The notes beneath the pieces are model-generated. The model was not told the DNA's origin. It made no database searches and worked only from the letters and a program-made list of their open reading frames with translations. DNA of 64,000 bases from Microbacterium sp. T32 (GTDB taxonomy: Bacteria > Actinomycetota > Actinomycetes > Actinomycetales > Microbacteriaceae): positions 162,599 through 226,598 of the forward strand of contig NZ_LQQP01000002.1 in NCBI RefSeq assembly GCF_001619615.1. Direction: 5' to 3'. Positions 27,320 through 35,747 of the stretch are shown piece after piece (position 1 is the stretch's first letter; every line of letters starts with the position of its first letter). Made by a program: the position numbers and the translations under genes.

Positions 27320-29829
27320 TGAACGAGACCCCCACGACCGTGGCATCCGCACTCACTCTCTCGGGCATCACCAAGACCTACCCCGGTGTCACCGCGCTGG
27401 ACGCGGTCTCGGTCGACATCGCCGCCGGTCGCGTGCACGCCGTGCTCGGCGAGAACGGCGCCGGAAAGTCCACCCTCGTGGGGATCGCGGCGGGGTCGGT
27501 GGTGCCGGATGCCGGCACCATCGGCCTCGCCGGGCGCGAGTTCGATCGCATCCGCCCTGCCGAGGCGCGGGAGGCAGGACTCGCCATCGTCTACCAGATC
27601 CCCGCGCTCGCTCCCTCCCTGAGCGTGGTGGATGCCGTCCTCCTACTGCTCCCCGCGAGCAAGCGCCCCTCCCGTCGCACGGCGGCCGCCTGGGTCAGCG
27701 CCCACTTCGAGCGTCTGTCGCTGAAGATCGATCCGCACGCTCTCGTGTCGTCGCTCTCGCTGCGCGAGGCGCACCTCGTCGAGATCGCCGCCGCCCTGGC
27801 ATCCGACCCCCGTGTGCTCGTGCTCGACGAACCGACCGAGGCGCTCGGCCCGGAGGAGACCGCGTGGCTGTTCGCCCAGGTCCGGGGGCTGCTCGAGAAG
27901 GACGTCGCGATCGTCTACATCACCCACCGGATCCCCGAGGTGATGGAGATCGGCAACGACCTCACCGTGCTGCGCGACGGCCGCGTCGTCGGGCGCGGCC
28001 TGGTCGCGGACTTCACCGCGGATCAGGTGGTCGAGCTCATCGTCGGACGGTCGCTCGAGACGACGTTCCCCGACAAGCCCGCGGCTCCGGCCGCGACGGC
28101 GACGCCCGCGCTGGAGGTCCTGGAGCTCAGCGGCCCCGGGTATGACAACGTCTCCTTCTCGGTGTACCCCGGCCAGATCATCGGTCTCGCCGGCGTCGAG
28201 GGCAACGGCCAGCGCCGCGTGCTCCGCGGCATCGCCGGCGGAGGCGCGACGGGCGGCCGGGTGCTCGTGAACGGCGAGGAGATCTCGACCCGCTCGCGCC
28301 GGTCGGCGTCGTCCGCGGGGGTCGTGTTCCTCCCCGGCGACCGCATCGGCGAGGCGATGTTCGGCAAGATGTCGATCCGCGAGAACGCCGTCGCCGGGGC
28401 CCTGCGCGCCGCGATGCCCGGCGGCTTCGTCCGCCGGAGCCGCGAGTACGAGCTGACCCGCGAGGGCGTGGCCGGACTCGCCGTGAAGACCCGGCACTTC
28501 GAGGTGCCGGTGTCGGCGCTGTCCGGCGGCAACCAGCAGAAGGTGCTGCTCGCCCGGGGACGCCTCGGTGACCCGAAGGTGCTGCTCGTCGAGGACCCCA
28601 CGCAGGGCGTCGATGCCGGCGCGCGCGTGGACATCTACGCGTTCCTGCGCGAACTCGCCGCCTCGGGCGTCGCGGTCGTCGTGCTGTCGACGGATGCCGT
28701 CGAGCTCGAGGGACTGTGCGACCGGGTCGTGGTGTTCTCCCGCGGCCGTGTGCAGACGACCCTCATCGGCGACGACGTCGACGAGCGCGCGATCACGGGC
28801 GCCGCGGTGATGTCTCACGAGACGGCATCCATCGAAGTCGCTCGCGACACGCGCCGTCGGTCGCGCGGCTTCCTCGCGGGGGAGACGCAGGCCGTCGTCC
28901 TCCTGGGGCTCGCCGTCGCTCTGTCGATCGTCGCGTCGTTCGCGTCGTCGGCGTTCCTGAGCCCGCTGAGCATCAGCCAACTGCTGGCGGCGACGAGCGT
29001 CCTCATCTTCGTGGGGCTCGCTCAGCTCGTCGTCGTCATGACCGGTGGCATCGACCTGAGCATCGGGTCGGTGACGGCGCTGTCGGCGGTGATCCTGTCG
29101 TTCTTCGCGCAACAGGGGATCGGCTACTTCCTCGTCGGCCTCGTGCTCGCGCTCGCCGCGGGTGCCTCGGTGGGGTGGGTCAACGGACTCCTCGTCACGC
29201 GCCTCTCGCTGCCGCCGGTGATCGCGACGCTCGTGAGCTCGATCGCGGTCCTGGGCCTCGCGCAGGTGCTGCGTCCGAGCCCGGGCGGCTCCGCCCGCGC
29301 CGACGTCCTCACGACTCTCGGCCTCGCGATCGCGGGGGTGCCGATGATCCTCGCGCTGGCCGTGGCGATCGCGGTGGTGATGTGGTTCGTCATCCAGCGC
29401 ACGCGCGGCGGTCGCGCGCTGCGCGCCGCCGGCTCCGACCCCGTCAAGGCCAACCGTATGGGCGTCCGCGTCCCGCGCACCCGGTTGCTCGCCTCCGTCA
29501 CCGCGGGCGTGCTCGCGGCCCTGGCCGGACTCGCGGTGTACTCGCGGTCGGGCATCGGCGACGCCAACGCGGCGCAGGCGCTCACCCTCACCTCCGTGAC
29601 GGCCGTCGTCATCGCCGGGGCGAGCATCTTCGGCGGTTCGGGCTCGGCCCTCGCGGTCGCCGCGGCCGGGCTCTTGCTGCAGACCGTGACGAGCGCGCTG
29701 GCGTTCCTCTCGCTCGGGCTGTCGTGGCAGTACTGGATCCAGGGCGCGTTCGTCCTGTTCGCCGCCGTCGTCCCGCTCGTCATGGCGCTCGTGCGCCGCG
29801 GTCGCTCACCGGGCGTGCGAGCCGGCTGA
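27319..29829 (+). CDS. Fused two-domain ABC ATPase and permease (RbsA-RbsC fusion)
   Basis: An 836-residue polypeptide. Residues about 10-250: first nucleotide-binding domain with Walker A GENGAGKST, Walker B RVLVLDEPTEAL and a degenerate signature (SLREAHLVEIAAAL). Residues about 265-490: second domain with degenerate Walker A (AGVEGNGQRR) and good signature (LSGGNQQKVLLAR), as in RbsA. Residues about 515-830: permease with GGIDLSIGSVTALSAV and the coupling loop GSDPVKANRMGVRVPRTR. RbsA and RbsC are normally separate chains, so the fusion is unusual. Alternative: two genes joined by loss of a stop, but the joint shows no leftover start. Confidence 0.88.
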   Translation: MNETPTTVASALTLSGITKTYPGVTALDAVSVDIAAGRVHAVLGENGAGKSTLVGIAAGSVVPDAGTIGLAGREFDRIRPAEAREAGLAIVYQIPALAPSLSVVDAVLLLLPASKRPSRRTAAAWVSAHFERLSLKIDPHALVSSLSLREAHLVEIAAALASDPRVLVLDEPTEALGPEETAWLFAQVRGLLEKDVAIVYITHRIPEVMEIGNDLTVLRDGRVVGRGLVADFTADQVVELIVGRSLETTFPDKPAAPAATATPALEVLELSGPGYDNVSFSVYPGQIIGLAGVEGNGQRRVLRGIAGGGATGGRVLVNGEEISTRSRRSASSAGVVFLPGDRIGEAMFGKMSIRENAVAGALRAAMPGGFVRRSREYELTREGVAGLAVKTRHFEVPVSALSGGNQQKVLLARGRLGDPKVLLVEDPTQGVDAGARVDIYAFLRELAASGVAVVVLSTDAVELEGLCDRVVVFSRGRVQTTLIGDDVDERAITGAAVMSHETASIEVARDTRRRSRGFLAGETQAVVLLGLAVALSIVASFASSAFLSPLSISQLLAATSVLIFVGLAQLVVVMTGGIDLSIGSVTALSAVILSFFAQQGIGYFLVGLVLALAAGASVGWVNGLLVTRLSLPPVIATLVSSIAVLGLAQVLRPSPGGSARADVLTTLGLAIAGVPMILALAVAIAVVMWFVIQRTRGGRALRAAGSDPVKANRMGVRVPRTRLLASVTAGVLAALAGLAVYSRSGIGDANAAQALTLTSVTAVVIAGASIFGGSGSALAVAAAGLLLQTVTSALAFLSLGLSWQYWIQGAFVLFAAVVPLVMALVRRGRSPGVRAG

Positions 29830-29879
29830 CCGCCGCGGCGTCCCCCTTCGGAACCCTCAGACCTCTCGGAAAGGCCATC

Positions 29880-31262
29880 ATGAAGAACACCGGAACCACC
29901 GGCACCAACGGTGTCGACTGGGAGGCGCGCGTCGACTTCGACCGCCTCCGCGACGAGCGTCTCGCGCGCGTGAAGGCGGAGCTGGAGCGCTCCGACCTCG
30001 GTGCGGTGCTCGCGTTCGACTTCTCCAACATCCGCTACATGACCGCGACGCACATCGGCACGTGGGCGATGGACAAACTCATCCGCTTCAGCCTGCTCAC
30101 CCGCAACACCGACCCGATCTCGTGGGACTTCGGTTCGGCGGCCAAGCACCACGCGCTGTACAACCCGTGGCTGGACGTCACCTCGTCCGAGATGGATGCC
30201 GATCCCCACGCGCCGCACGAGGGCACCAAGCGTCCACGGCTCGAGTCGGGCGCACGGGCGGGCATCTCGACCCTCCGCGGAGCCTTCCCGCCGGATGCCG
30301 GGATCGCCGAGGAGGTCGCGCGCAAGATCAAGCGCGAGCTGGAGAAGTTCGGGGTCGCCGACCAGCCGCTCGGCGTCGACGTCATCGAGCTCCCGATCCT
30401 TTTCGCGCTTCAGCAGGTCGGCATCCGGGTCGTCGACGGCCAGCAGATCTTCATGGAGGCTCGGCGCATCAAGACGAACGACGAGATCCGGCTGCTCACG
30501 CAGGCGGCGTCGATGGTGGACGCGGCGTACGAGGACCTGTACCGGTTCCTGCGCCCCGGCGTCCGCGAGAACGAGGCCGTGGGGCTCGTCGCCAAGACGC
30601 TGTACGACCTCGGGTCCGAGTACGTCGAGGGCGTCAACGCGATCTCGGGCGAGCGCTGCTCCCCGCACCCGCACGTGTTCTCCGACCGGCTGATCCGGCC
30701 GGGCGACCCCGCGTTCTTCGACATCCTGCACAGCTGGAACGGCTACCGCACGTGCTACTACCGCACGTTCGCGGTCGGGTCGGCGAGCACGAAGCAGAAG
30801 GATGCCTACACCCGGGCACGCGAGTACATGGACCGCGCGATCGCCCTCGTGCGGCCCGGCGCCACGACCGCCGACATCGTCTCGGTGTGGCCGACGGCGC
30901 AGGAGTTCGGCTTCGCGGACGAGGAAGCGGCGTTCGCGCTGCAGTACGGCCACGGGGTCGGCCTGTCGATCTGGGAGAAGCCGATCTTCTCGCGGCTGGT
31001 GTCGTTCGACCACCCGGAGGAGCTCAAGGAGGGCATGGTCTTCGCCCTCGAGACGTACTGGCCCTCCGCGGACGGCTGGGGCGCCGCGCGCATCGAGGAG
31101 GAGGTCGTGGTCACCGCCGACGGCTGCGAGGTCATCACGAAGTTCCCCGCCGAGGAGCTGCTGATCGCCGGCCCTCGCTACATCGCGGTCGGCGGCCCGC
31201 TGAACAACCAGCGCGACTCGCAGTCGCACCTGAACACGACGTGGGGCCGCGGGGAGGCGTGA
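29880..31262 (+). CDS. M24-family (creatinase/prolidase-fold) hydrolase with altered metal site
   Basis: A 460-residue pita-bread-fold protein with an N-terminal creatinase domain (about 20-190) and the catalytic domain (about 200-430). Ligands visible: Asp281 (AFFDILHSWNGYR), His358 (QYGHGVGLSIWEKP), Glu391 (FALETYW) and Glu406/407 (ARIEEEVVV). Where M24 peptidases have the second Asp (11 residues after the first), this protein has Cys292 (GYRTCYYRT). Metal-free creatinase also departs from the peptidase site, so a C-N hydrolase such as a creatinase-like enzyme is possible. GGAAAGG precedes ATG 29880. It continues the transporter operon after 50 bases. Confidence 0.82.
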   Translation: MKNTGTTGTNGVDWEARVDFDRLRDERLARVKAELERSDLGAVLAFDFSNIRYMTATHIGTWAMDKLIRFSLLTRNTDPISWDFGSAAKHHALYNPWLDVTSSEMDADPHAPHEGTKRPRLESGARAGISTLRGAFPPDAGIAEEVARKIKRELEKFGVADQPLGVDVIELPILFALQQVGIRVVDGQQIFMEARRIKTNDEIRLLTQAASMVDAAYEDLYRFLRPGVRENEAVGLVAKTLYDLGSEYVEGVNAISGERCSPHPHVFSDRLIRPGDPAFFDILHSWNGYRTCYYRTFAVGSASTKQKDAYTRAREYMDRAIALVRPGATTADIVSVWPTAQEFGFADEEAAFALQYGHGVGLSIWEKPIFSRLVSFDHPEELKEGMVFALETYWPSADGWGAARIEEEVVVTADGCEVITKFPAEELLIAGPRYIAVGGPLNNQRDSQSHLNTTWGRGEA

Positions 31263-32167
31263 TGGCGTCGGTCGGATTCCTCGGCCTCGGCTCGATGGGG
31301 GCGGCGCTCGCTCGCCGCCTCGTCGACGCCGGCCACGACGTGCACGTCTGGAACCGCTCGCGCGGCCCCGTGGACGACCTCGTCGCGGTCGGGGCCGTGG
31401 CCTGCGCGACGCCGGGCGAGGCGCTCGCGCACCCGGTGTCGTTCTCGATGCTCGCCGACGGGCCCGCGGCCCTCTCCGTCCTGGATGCCGGATCCGTGGC
31501 ATCCGCGACCGGCGGCGTCCACGTGAACATGGCGTCGATCAGCCCCGCGGAGGCGGGGGAGCTGCAGCGCCGGTTCGCGGCCGCGGGCGCGCGTTACGTC
31601 GCCGCTCCGGTGCTCGGTCGCCCCACCGTCGCGGCGGAGGGCAAGCTCAACATCCTCGTCGCGGGCGCGCCCGACGACGTCGCCGCGGTCGAGCCGTTCC
31701 TGCAGCTCTTCGCCGCGCGCCTGTGGCCGCTCGGGGCGGAGCCGTCGACCGCGAACGCCGTGAAGATCGCGGTGAACTACGACATCATCCACGCGATCCA
31801 GGCGATCGGGGAGTCGGTCGCCCTCGTCGAAGCGCGCGGCGTCGATCCCGGACTCTTCGTCGAGATCCTCACGTCGACGCTGTTCGCCGGGGTCGTGTAC
31901 AGCGGCTACGGCGGGATGATCGCCCGGCAGGCGTACGACCCGCCCGGGTTCGACGTGGCCCTGGGCTACAAAGACCTGCGGCTGAGCGCCGAGATCGCGG
32001 GCGAGACAGGAACGCATCTGCCGACCCTCGCCGCGCTCACCGCGGTGTTCGAGCGGGCGCTCGCCGAACCCGACCTCGCGCGCCTCGACTGGGGCGCGGC
32101 GGCCGAAGTCACCCGGCGGGGGCTCCTGCCGGCATCCGATGACGAACGAGAAGGAGGTGCGGCATGA
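31262..32167 (+). CDS. 3-hydroxyisobutyrate-dehydrogenase-like NAD(P)-dependent oxidoreductase
   Basis: A 301-residue beta-hydroxyacid dehydrogenase-family protein: N-terminal VGFLGLGSMGAALARRL (GxGxxG, residues 4-20) and the catalytic Lys in NAVKIAVNYDIIHAIQ (about 171). The usual substrate-binding serine motif DAPVSGG is replaced by VAAPVLGRPTVAAEGKL, a known variant in GLYR/imine-reductase-like branches. It may reduce or oxidise a 2- or 3-hydroxyacid or an imine. Start overlaps the M24 stop (TGATG). Confidence 0.85.
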   Translation: MASVGFLGLGSMGAALARRLVDAGHDVHVWNRSRGPVDDLVAVGAVACATPGEALAHPVSFSMLADGPAALSVLDAGSVASATGGVHVNMASISPAEAGELQRRFAAAGARYVAAPVLGRPTVAAEGKLNILVAGAPDDVAAVEPFLQLFAARLWPLGAEPSTANAVKIAVNYDIIHAIQAIGESVALVEARGVDPGLFVEILTSTLFAGVVYSGYGGMIARQAYDPPGFDVALGYKDLRLSAEIAGETGTHLPTLAALTAVFERALAEPDLARLDWGAAAEVTRRGLLPASDDEREGGAA

Positions 32168-32868
32168 GCCGCAGGTATCTGGTGGTGGGGGGCACGTCCG
32201 GGATCGGACGCGAGATCGTCGCGTCGCTCGCCGCGGACGGCCACGAGGTGACGCTCACGGGTCGTGACCCGATCGCCGCCCAGGCGATCGCCGCGGAGAT
32301 CGGCCCGAACGTCCGCGGCATCGCGGTCGACATCTCCGAGCCGGAGGACATCGCCCCCGCCCTCGCCGACGTCGGCGAACTGGACGGCCTCGTGCTCGCC
32401 GCGATCGAGCGCGACGCGAACACCGTGCGCGACTACGACATCGCCCGCGCCCGGCGCCTGGTGACCCTGAAACTCGTGGGGTACACCGAGACCGTGCACA
32501 CGCTCCTGGACCGCCTGGTGCCGCAGCGCTCCACCGGCATCGTGCTGTTCGGCGGCCGCGCGAAGGACGCTCCGTACCCCGGCTCCGTCACGGTCTCGAC
32601 CATCAACGGCGGCGTCGAGGGGCTCACCACGGCCCTCGCGCTCGAGCTCGCACCGCTGCGCGTCAACGCGCTGCACCCGGGCATCATCGGCGACAGCCCG
32701 TTCTGGGCCGGGAAGCCCGCGGGCGTCCTCGAGGGCTACTCGTCCCGCACGCCCGGCGGTGAGCTCGCGACGATGAACGACGTGGTGGATGCCACCCGCT
32801 TCCTGCTCCATAACGAGGGCGTCTCGGCGGCGAACCTCTACGTCGACCGGGGCTGGCGCATCACCTGA
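32164..32868 (+). CDS. SDR-fold protein lacking the YxxxK catalytic pair
   Basis: A 234-residue short-chain dehydrogenase-like protein. Cofactor motif GGTSGIG (residues 9-15), and the late segment VEGLTTALALELAPLRVNALHPG is classical. The position of the catalytic Tyr-x-x-x-Lys holds Val144 and Asn148 (VSTINGG). An atypical or inactive SDR, or one with a different chemistry, is implied. Start overlaps the previous stop by 4 bases, with AAGGAGG upstream. Last gene of the transporter operon; low-GC sequence begins right after it. Confidence 0.82.
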   Translation: MSRRYLVVGGTSGIGREIVASLAADGHEVTLTGRDPIAAQAIAAEIGPNVRGIAVDISEPEDIAPALADVGELDGLVLAAIERDANTVRDYDIARARRLVTLKLVGYTETVHTLLDRLVPQRSTGIVLFGGRAKDAPYPGSVTVSTINGGVEGLTTALALELAPLRVNALHPGIIGDSPFWAGKPAGVLEGYSSRTPGGELATMNDVVDATRFLLHNEGVSAANLYVDRGWRIT

Positions 32869-32884
32869 CGCCGGGTCGGGTGAG

Positions 32885-33304
32885 TCACGTTGGAACCTCG
32901 GTAATGACCTTCTTACGGGCTCCCTGCTGTAGCCCGCCGTTCGAGGAGTAGTCGGTACCAACGGTCATACTGACCGCCCCCTTGTTGGTGATCTTGCCGC
33001 AAAGCGGCTTCGTGCAGACACCTCCGACAGCCATCGTGGTGATCCGGCCCTGCGCCGCCGGATACTCGATCCATGACGGCGCCCCTGGCTCCAGGTAGGC
33101 GCGCGGGCCCTCCACCGTCCGCCCGTCATCCAGCGTCAGAGTGCCAACCGGTGAGGTTGGCTGTGCTGCTGCCGGTGCCTGCGTCGAGACCTGTGGTGTC
33201 GCGGCGTTGGCCGACGACGCGGTGATCGCCGAAACACCGAGTGTGATCGAGGCGACGAACAGCATCGAAACCGTTCGCCGCAGAAGTGCGTTCTTGCTCA
33301 TCAT
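32885..33304 (-). CDS. Small secreted protein of unknown function
   Basis: A 139-residue protein with a clear signal peptide (MSKNALLRRTVSMLFVASIT, cleavage likely after SSANAA, about residue 35). The mature part is Thr/Gly-rich with two Cys close together (VCTKPLCGK) that could form a disulfide. GAGGGGG precedes the start. The codon usage and base composition are less GC-rich than in the neighbours, and the gene is convergent with the SDR. I do not recognise the family. Confidence 0.6.
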   Translation of the reverse strand: MMSKNALLRRTVSMLFVASITLGVSAITASSANAATPQVSTQAPAAAQPTSPVGTLTLDDGRTVEGPRAYLEPGAPSWIEYPAAQGRITTMAVGGVCTKPLCGKITNKGAVSMTVGTDYSSNGGLQQGARKKVITEVPT

Positions 33305-33435
33305 CTTTTGCCCCCTCTTCCAAGTGAGTCGGCGTGTGCCGCCCCCTGGGCAGCTTTCAGGCTGGGGAAAGCGACCGCTACAGTGTTCACCAACAGACCT
33401 TGGCCCCTTACCGGAGCGTCGGTATCGTGTTCGGC

Positions 33436-33900
33436 ATGACAGGAGAATCGCTGGTCGGGAAACTCTCCGTACTCATGCTCATCTGCGCCTCCGCCACCCT
33501 GGGGGCACTTATTGCGAGTTGGAATGTGTGTTTCGGTGGGCTGTCGGCGGAGTGCGCAGCCGCATCAAGCGAGGACTCATCATGGGTCCTACCCTCGACA
33601 CTGTGGCTTGTCAGCATCGCAATCGCCATCGTCGGCTTGTTTCTCGCTCCTCGGCGACCGCTGGCGCTGATCGCGGTGGGCATCCTGGTCGTGATCAACC
33701 CTCTAACCGATCACGGAGCCTTCTTTCTGCCCTGGGACACAGCCGACACCATCCCCTTCACGGGGATGTGGATCGCAGTCGCTGCGAGCATTGGGGCACT
33801 CCTGCTCCTCCTCTCGTCGCAGCCATCTGCAACCCAACGGATCAGTCCGAGCGTGCATAACGCTACGACGCTACGCAGCATCTCGGCGCGCGTTCGGTAA
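33436..33900 (+). CDS. Membrane protein of unknown function in low-GC islet
   Basis: A 154-residue protein with four hydrophobic segments: about residues 9-29 (KLSVLMLICASATLGALIAS), 52-70, 74-92 and 108-128. Cys31 and Cys39 lie in the first external loop (NVCFGGLSAECAAASS). The ATG at 33436 is favoured because the membrane part begins eight residues later; an in-frame ATG at 33334 would add a polar segment. No good ribosome site is visible. Base composition is clearly below the window average. Confidence 0.5.
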   Translation: MTGESLVGKLSVLMLICASATLGALIASWNVCFGGLSAECAAASSEDSSWVLPSTLWLVSIAIAIVGLFLAPRRPLALIAVGILVVINPLTDHGAFFLPWDTADTIPFTGMWIAVAASIGALLLLLSSQPSATQRISPSVHNATTLRSISARVR

Positions 33901-33961
33901 CATCGCCGCCGGAACGGCGGACGTACTGGCCCACCTATCCACGACGATCGGTCGCGCCGGG

Positions 33962-34321
33962 ATGCCAACGCGAATGATTGAATGTGGATACATCTCGGCG
34001 TATCGAAACCGATATGGCCACTGTGGAGCCGTCAGAGTGTGTCGCTTGAACGTTACCGCACCATCCTCGGTGCTGCTGCTTCAGGTCGAATCGCCCGGTG
34101 ATGCGGTGGCTCTCCTGCGTGAACATCTTGCGGAGAAGTACCCCGAACTGGGTATTCGGCAGGTCCGTGTTGAGATGGACAATTCGCGATCGGAGACCAT
34201 TGTGAGACATTTTTGTCTCTTCAGTTCGTCGCGCGTCTCACGGCTTGACGAATACGCCTCCATCGACTCCTTTCGCTGGGGTTCCGTTATCGAACCCCAG
34301 CGAGGGACGATGCAAGCCTGA
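33962..34321 (+). CDS. Possible small protein (or 3' remnant) in low-GC islet
   Basis: A 119-residue frame. Its second half has an ordered amphipathic look (LLLQVESPGDAVALLREHLA, IRQVRVEMDNSRSETIVRHF) and ends VIEPQRGTMQA; the first 25 residues (MPTRMIECGYISAYRNRYGH) look random. It may be a truncated gene whose real start is lost, or may begin at GTG 34037. Local G+C is about 50-55%. No family recognised. Confidence 0.35.
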   Translation: MPTRMIECGYISAYRNRYGHCGAVRVCRLNVTAPSSVLLLQVESPGDAVALLREHLAEKYPELGIRQVRVEMDNSRSETIVRHFCLFSSSRVSRLDEYASIDSFRWGSVIEPQRGTMQA

Positions 34322-34445
34322 GGTGGCTCCCGCCCTGACGTGGGGTGCAGCTGGCCGTCGTCACCGGGGAGCCTCTACCCGCGCAGGACGTGCGTCCTGA
34401 TCGCGGTATCACACGCGCTCCAGGCGACCGAGTTCCGACGTTGCC

Positions 34446-35126
34446 TCAGTGTGCTCCGCTCTCGCCGAAGATCTCGGGATGCCGCTCCAGCTCGATGCGG
34501 GTGCGCCGGATGTGCCGTTCGAGTACATGGGCGGCCTCCTCGGCGTCGCCGCGGCGGAGGGCGGCGACGAGCAGCCGGTGGTCGAGGTGCGCGGTGCCGT
34601 CGTGGCGGGCGTGCGCCGCGGTGACGAAGGCGCGACGGTAGTGGTGGGTCCGGTTCCACAGGCCCACGACCGTGTCGCCGAGCATCACGGTGCGCGCGGG
34701 CGCGTAGGTCGCGAAGTGGAACTCCCGATCGTGGCGCAGGAAGTCCTCGGCATCCGCGTGCTCCATGCGTGCGGCGAGGTCGTCGAGGGCGTCGAGGTCG
34801 TCGGGGGAGAGGAGCGGCGCGCTCATCCCGAGGAGCACCGGCTCGATGCGCTCGCGCACGAGGTACAGCTCCTCGCACTCGGCGAGCGTGAGGCGCGACA
34901 CCCACGCGCCCGAGTTGGCGACGAGCGTCACGAGTCCCTCGGCCTCGAGGATCCGCAGCGCCTCGCGCACCGGGATGCGGCTCGTCGTGTGGCGGGCCGC
35001 GAGGTCTTCCTGCCGGATCCGGGTCCCCGGCGGATGGATGCCACGGAGGATCTCGTCGCGGAGCGTGTCGGCGATCCCCGAGCCGGCGCGCCCGTGATCG
35101 CGGGCGACGGCGAGCGGACCGCTCAT
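34446..35126 (-). CDS. GntR-family regulator (FCD subfamily)
   Basis: A 226-residue regulator. Winged-helix domain at about residues 12-80 (IADTLRDEILRGIHPPGTRIRQEDLA, RIPVREALRILEAEGLV). FCD ligand domain at about 90-215 with the metal/ligand residues in HDREFHFATYAPA and HLDHRLLVAALRRGDAEEA. FCD regulators usually sense carboxylic acids. ATG 35126 overlaps the stop of the VOC gene, forming a two-gene operon that is divergent from the E1-E2 genes, its likely targets together with itself. Confidence 0.88.
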   Translation of the reverse strand: MSGPLAVARDHGRAGSGIADTLRDEILRGIHPPGTRIRQEDLAARHTTSRIPVREALRILEAEGLVTLVANSGAWVSRLTLAECEELYLVRERIEPVLLGMSAPLLSPDDLDALDDLAARMEHADAEDFLRHDREFHFATYAPARTVMLGDTVVGLWNRTHHYRRAFVTAAHARHDGTAHLDHRLLVAALRRGDAEEAAHVLERHIRRTRIELERHPEIFGESGAH

Positions 35127-35647
35127 TCGGCGGGCCTCGCGGGATGCCACAGCAGCGTTTCGGCGTCGCGCTCGTAGGCCTTGCCGTCGGGGTAGCTGAC
35201 GAGTTCGAACTGCATGCCCCACGGGGCGCGGAAGTAGATCCAGCGCTGCCCTGCCGACGCAGCGCCGCTGACGACCGGTTCGCCCATGACATCGACGCCA
35301 TGGGCATGCAGGTGGGCGACCGCGGCATCCAGGTCATCGACGTACAGCGCGAGGTGGTGCCCGCCGATGTCGCTGTTGCGCGGGGGAGGAGCCTGTCCGT
35401 CGGCGGCGTCGTACGCGAAGACCTCGAGGTTCGTGCCGTTGCCGAGGCGGTAGAAGCGGATCTCGCGGATCGCCGTCCGCGGGTGGACGCCGAGCTGTCG
35501 TGTCATCCAATCGCCCTCGCCGCTGCGCCCGGGCAGCGTGTACACCGGCACGGCACCGAGGACGTCCACGAGGAAGGCCTCGGCCTCGTCGAGATCGGGC
35601 ACGGTGAAGCCGATGTGGTCGCTGCCGCGCAGTCCCGGAAGTCCCAT
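35123..35647 (-). CDS. VOC-superfamily (glyoxalase/bleomycin-resistance fold) protein
   Basis: A 174-residue protein with two beta-alpha-beta-beta-beta modules. Metal ligands expected at His11 (GSDHIGFTVPDLDEA), Glu near residue 75 (TNLEVFAY), His near 97 (GGHHLALYVDDLD) and Glu near 148 (MQFELVSYP); all are present. Probable dioxygenase, epimerase or lyase on a small acid. Divergent from the E1 gene, with a TGGATCCA palindrome 15 bases before its start. Confidence 0.83.
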   Translation of the reverse strand: MGLPGLRGSDHIGFTVPDLDEAEAFLVDVLGAVPVYTLPGRSGEGDWMTRQLGVHPRTAIREIRFYRLGNGTNLEVFAYDAADGQAPPPRNSDIGGHHLALYVDDLDAAVAHLHAHGVDVMGEPVVSGAASAGQRWIYFRAPWGMQFELVSYPDGKAYERDAETLLWHPARPAE

Positions 35648-35661
35648 GTCGCATCCTCCAT

Positions 35662-35669
35662 TGGATCCA
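35662..35669. promoter_or_regulatory. Palindrome TGGATCCA, candidate GntR operator
   Basis: Within ATTGGATCCATT in the VOC/E1 divergent region. FCD-type GntR proteins such as VanR are reported to bind ATTGGATCCAAT-like sites; the match here is close. Position just upstream of the VOC-gntR operon suggests autoregulation. Confidence 0.4.
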
Positions 35670-35718
35670 TTGACGCCGATGGAGGCGTCTCTCGACAGTA
35701 TCTCGCGGCGATTCTGCC

Positions 35719-35747
35719 TTGTATTGGAGACAATCGAATCGTACAGT
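35719..35747 (+). promoter_or_regulatory. Promoter of the E1-E2 genes
   Basis: TTGTAT at 35719-35724 and TACAGT at 35742-35747, spacer 17. TTGT..ACAA (35719-35733) is a partial inverted repeat overlapping the -35. The locus motif begins inside the -10. Confidence 0.5.

Noticed and set aside
29880..31262. DMSP lyase DddP as identity of the M24 protein
   Set aside because: DddP shares the fold, but the visible metal pattern differs (Cys292) and nothing else in the locus points to DMSP.
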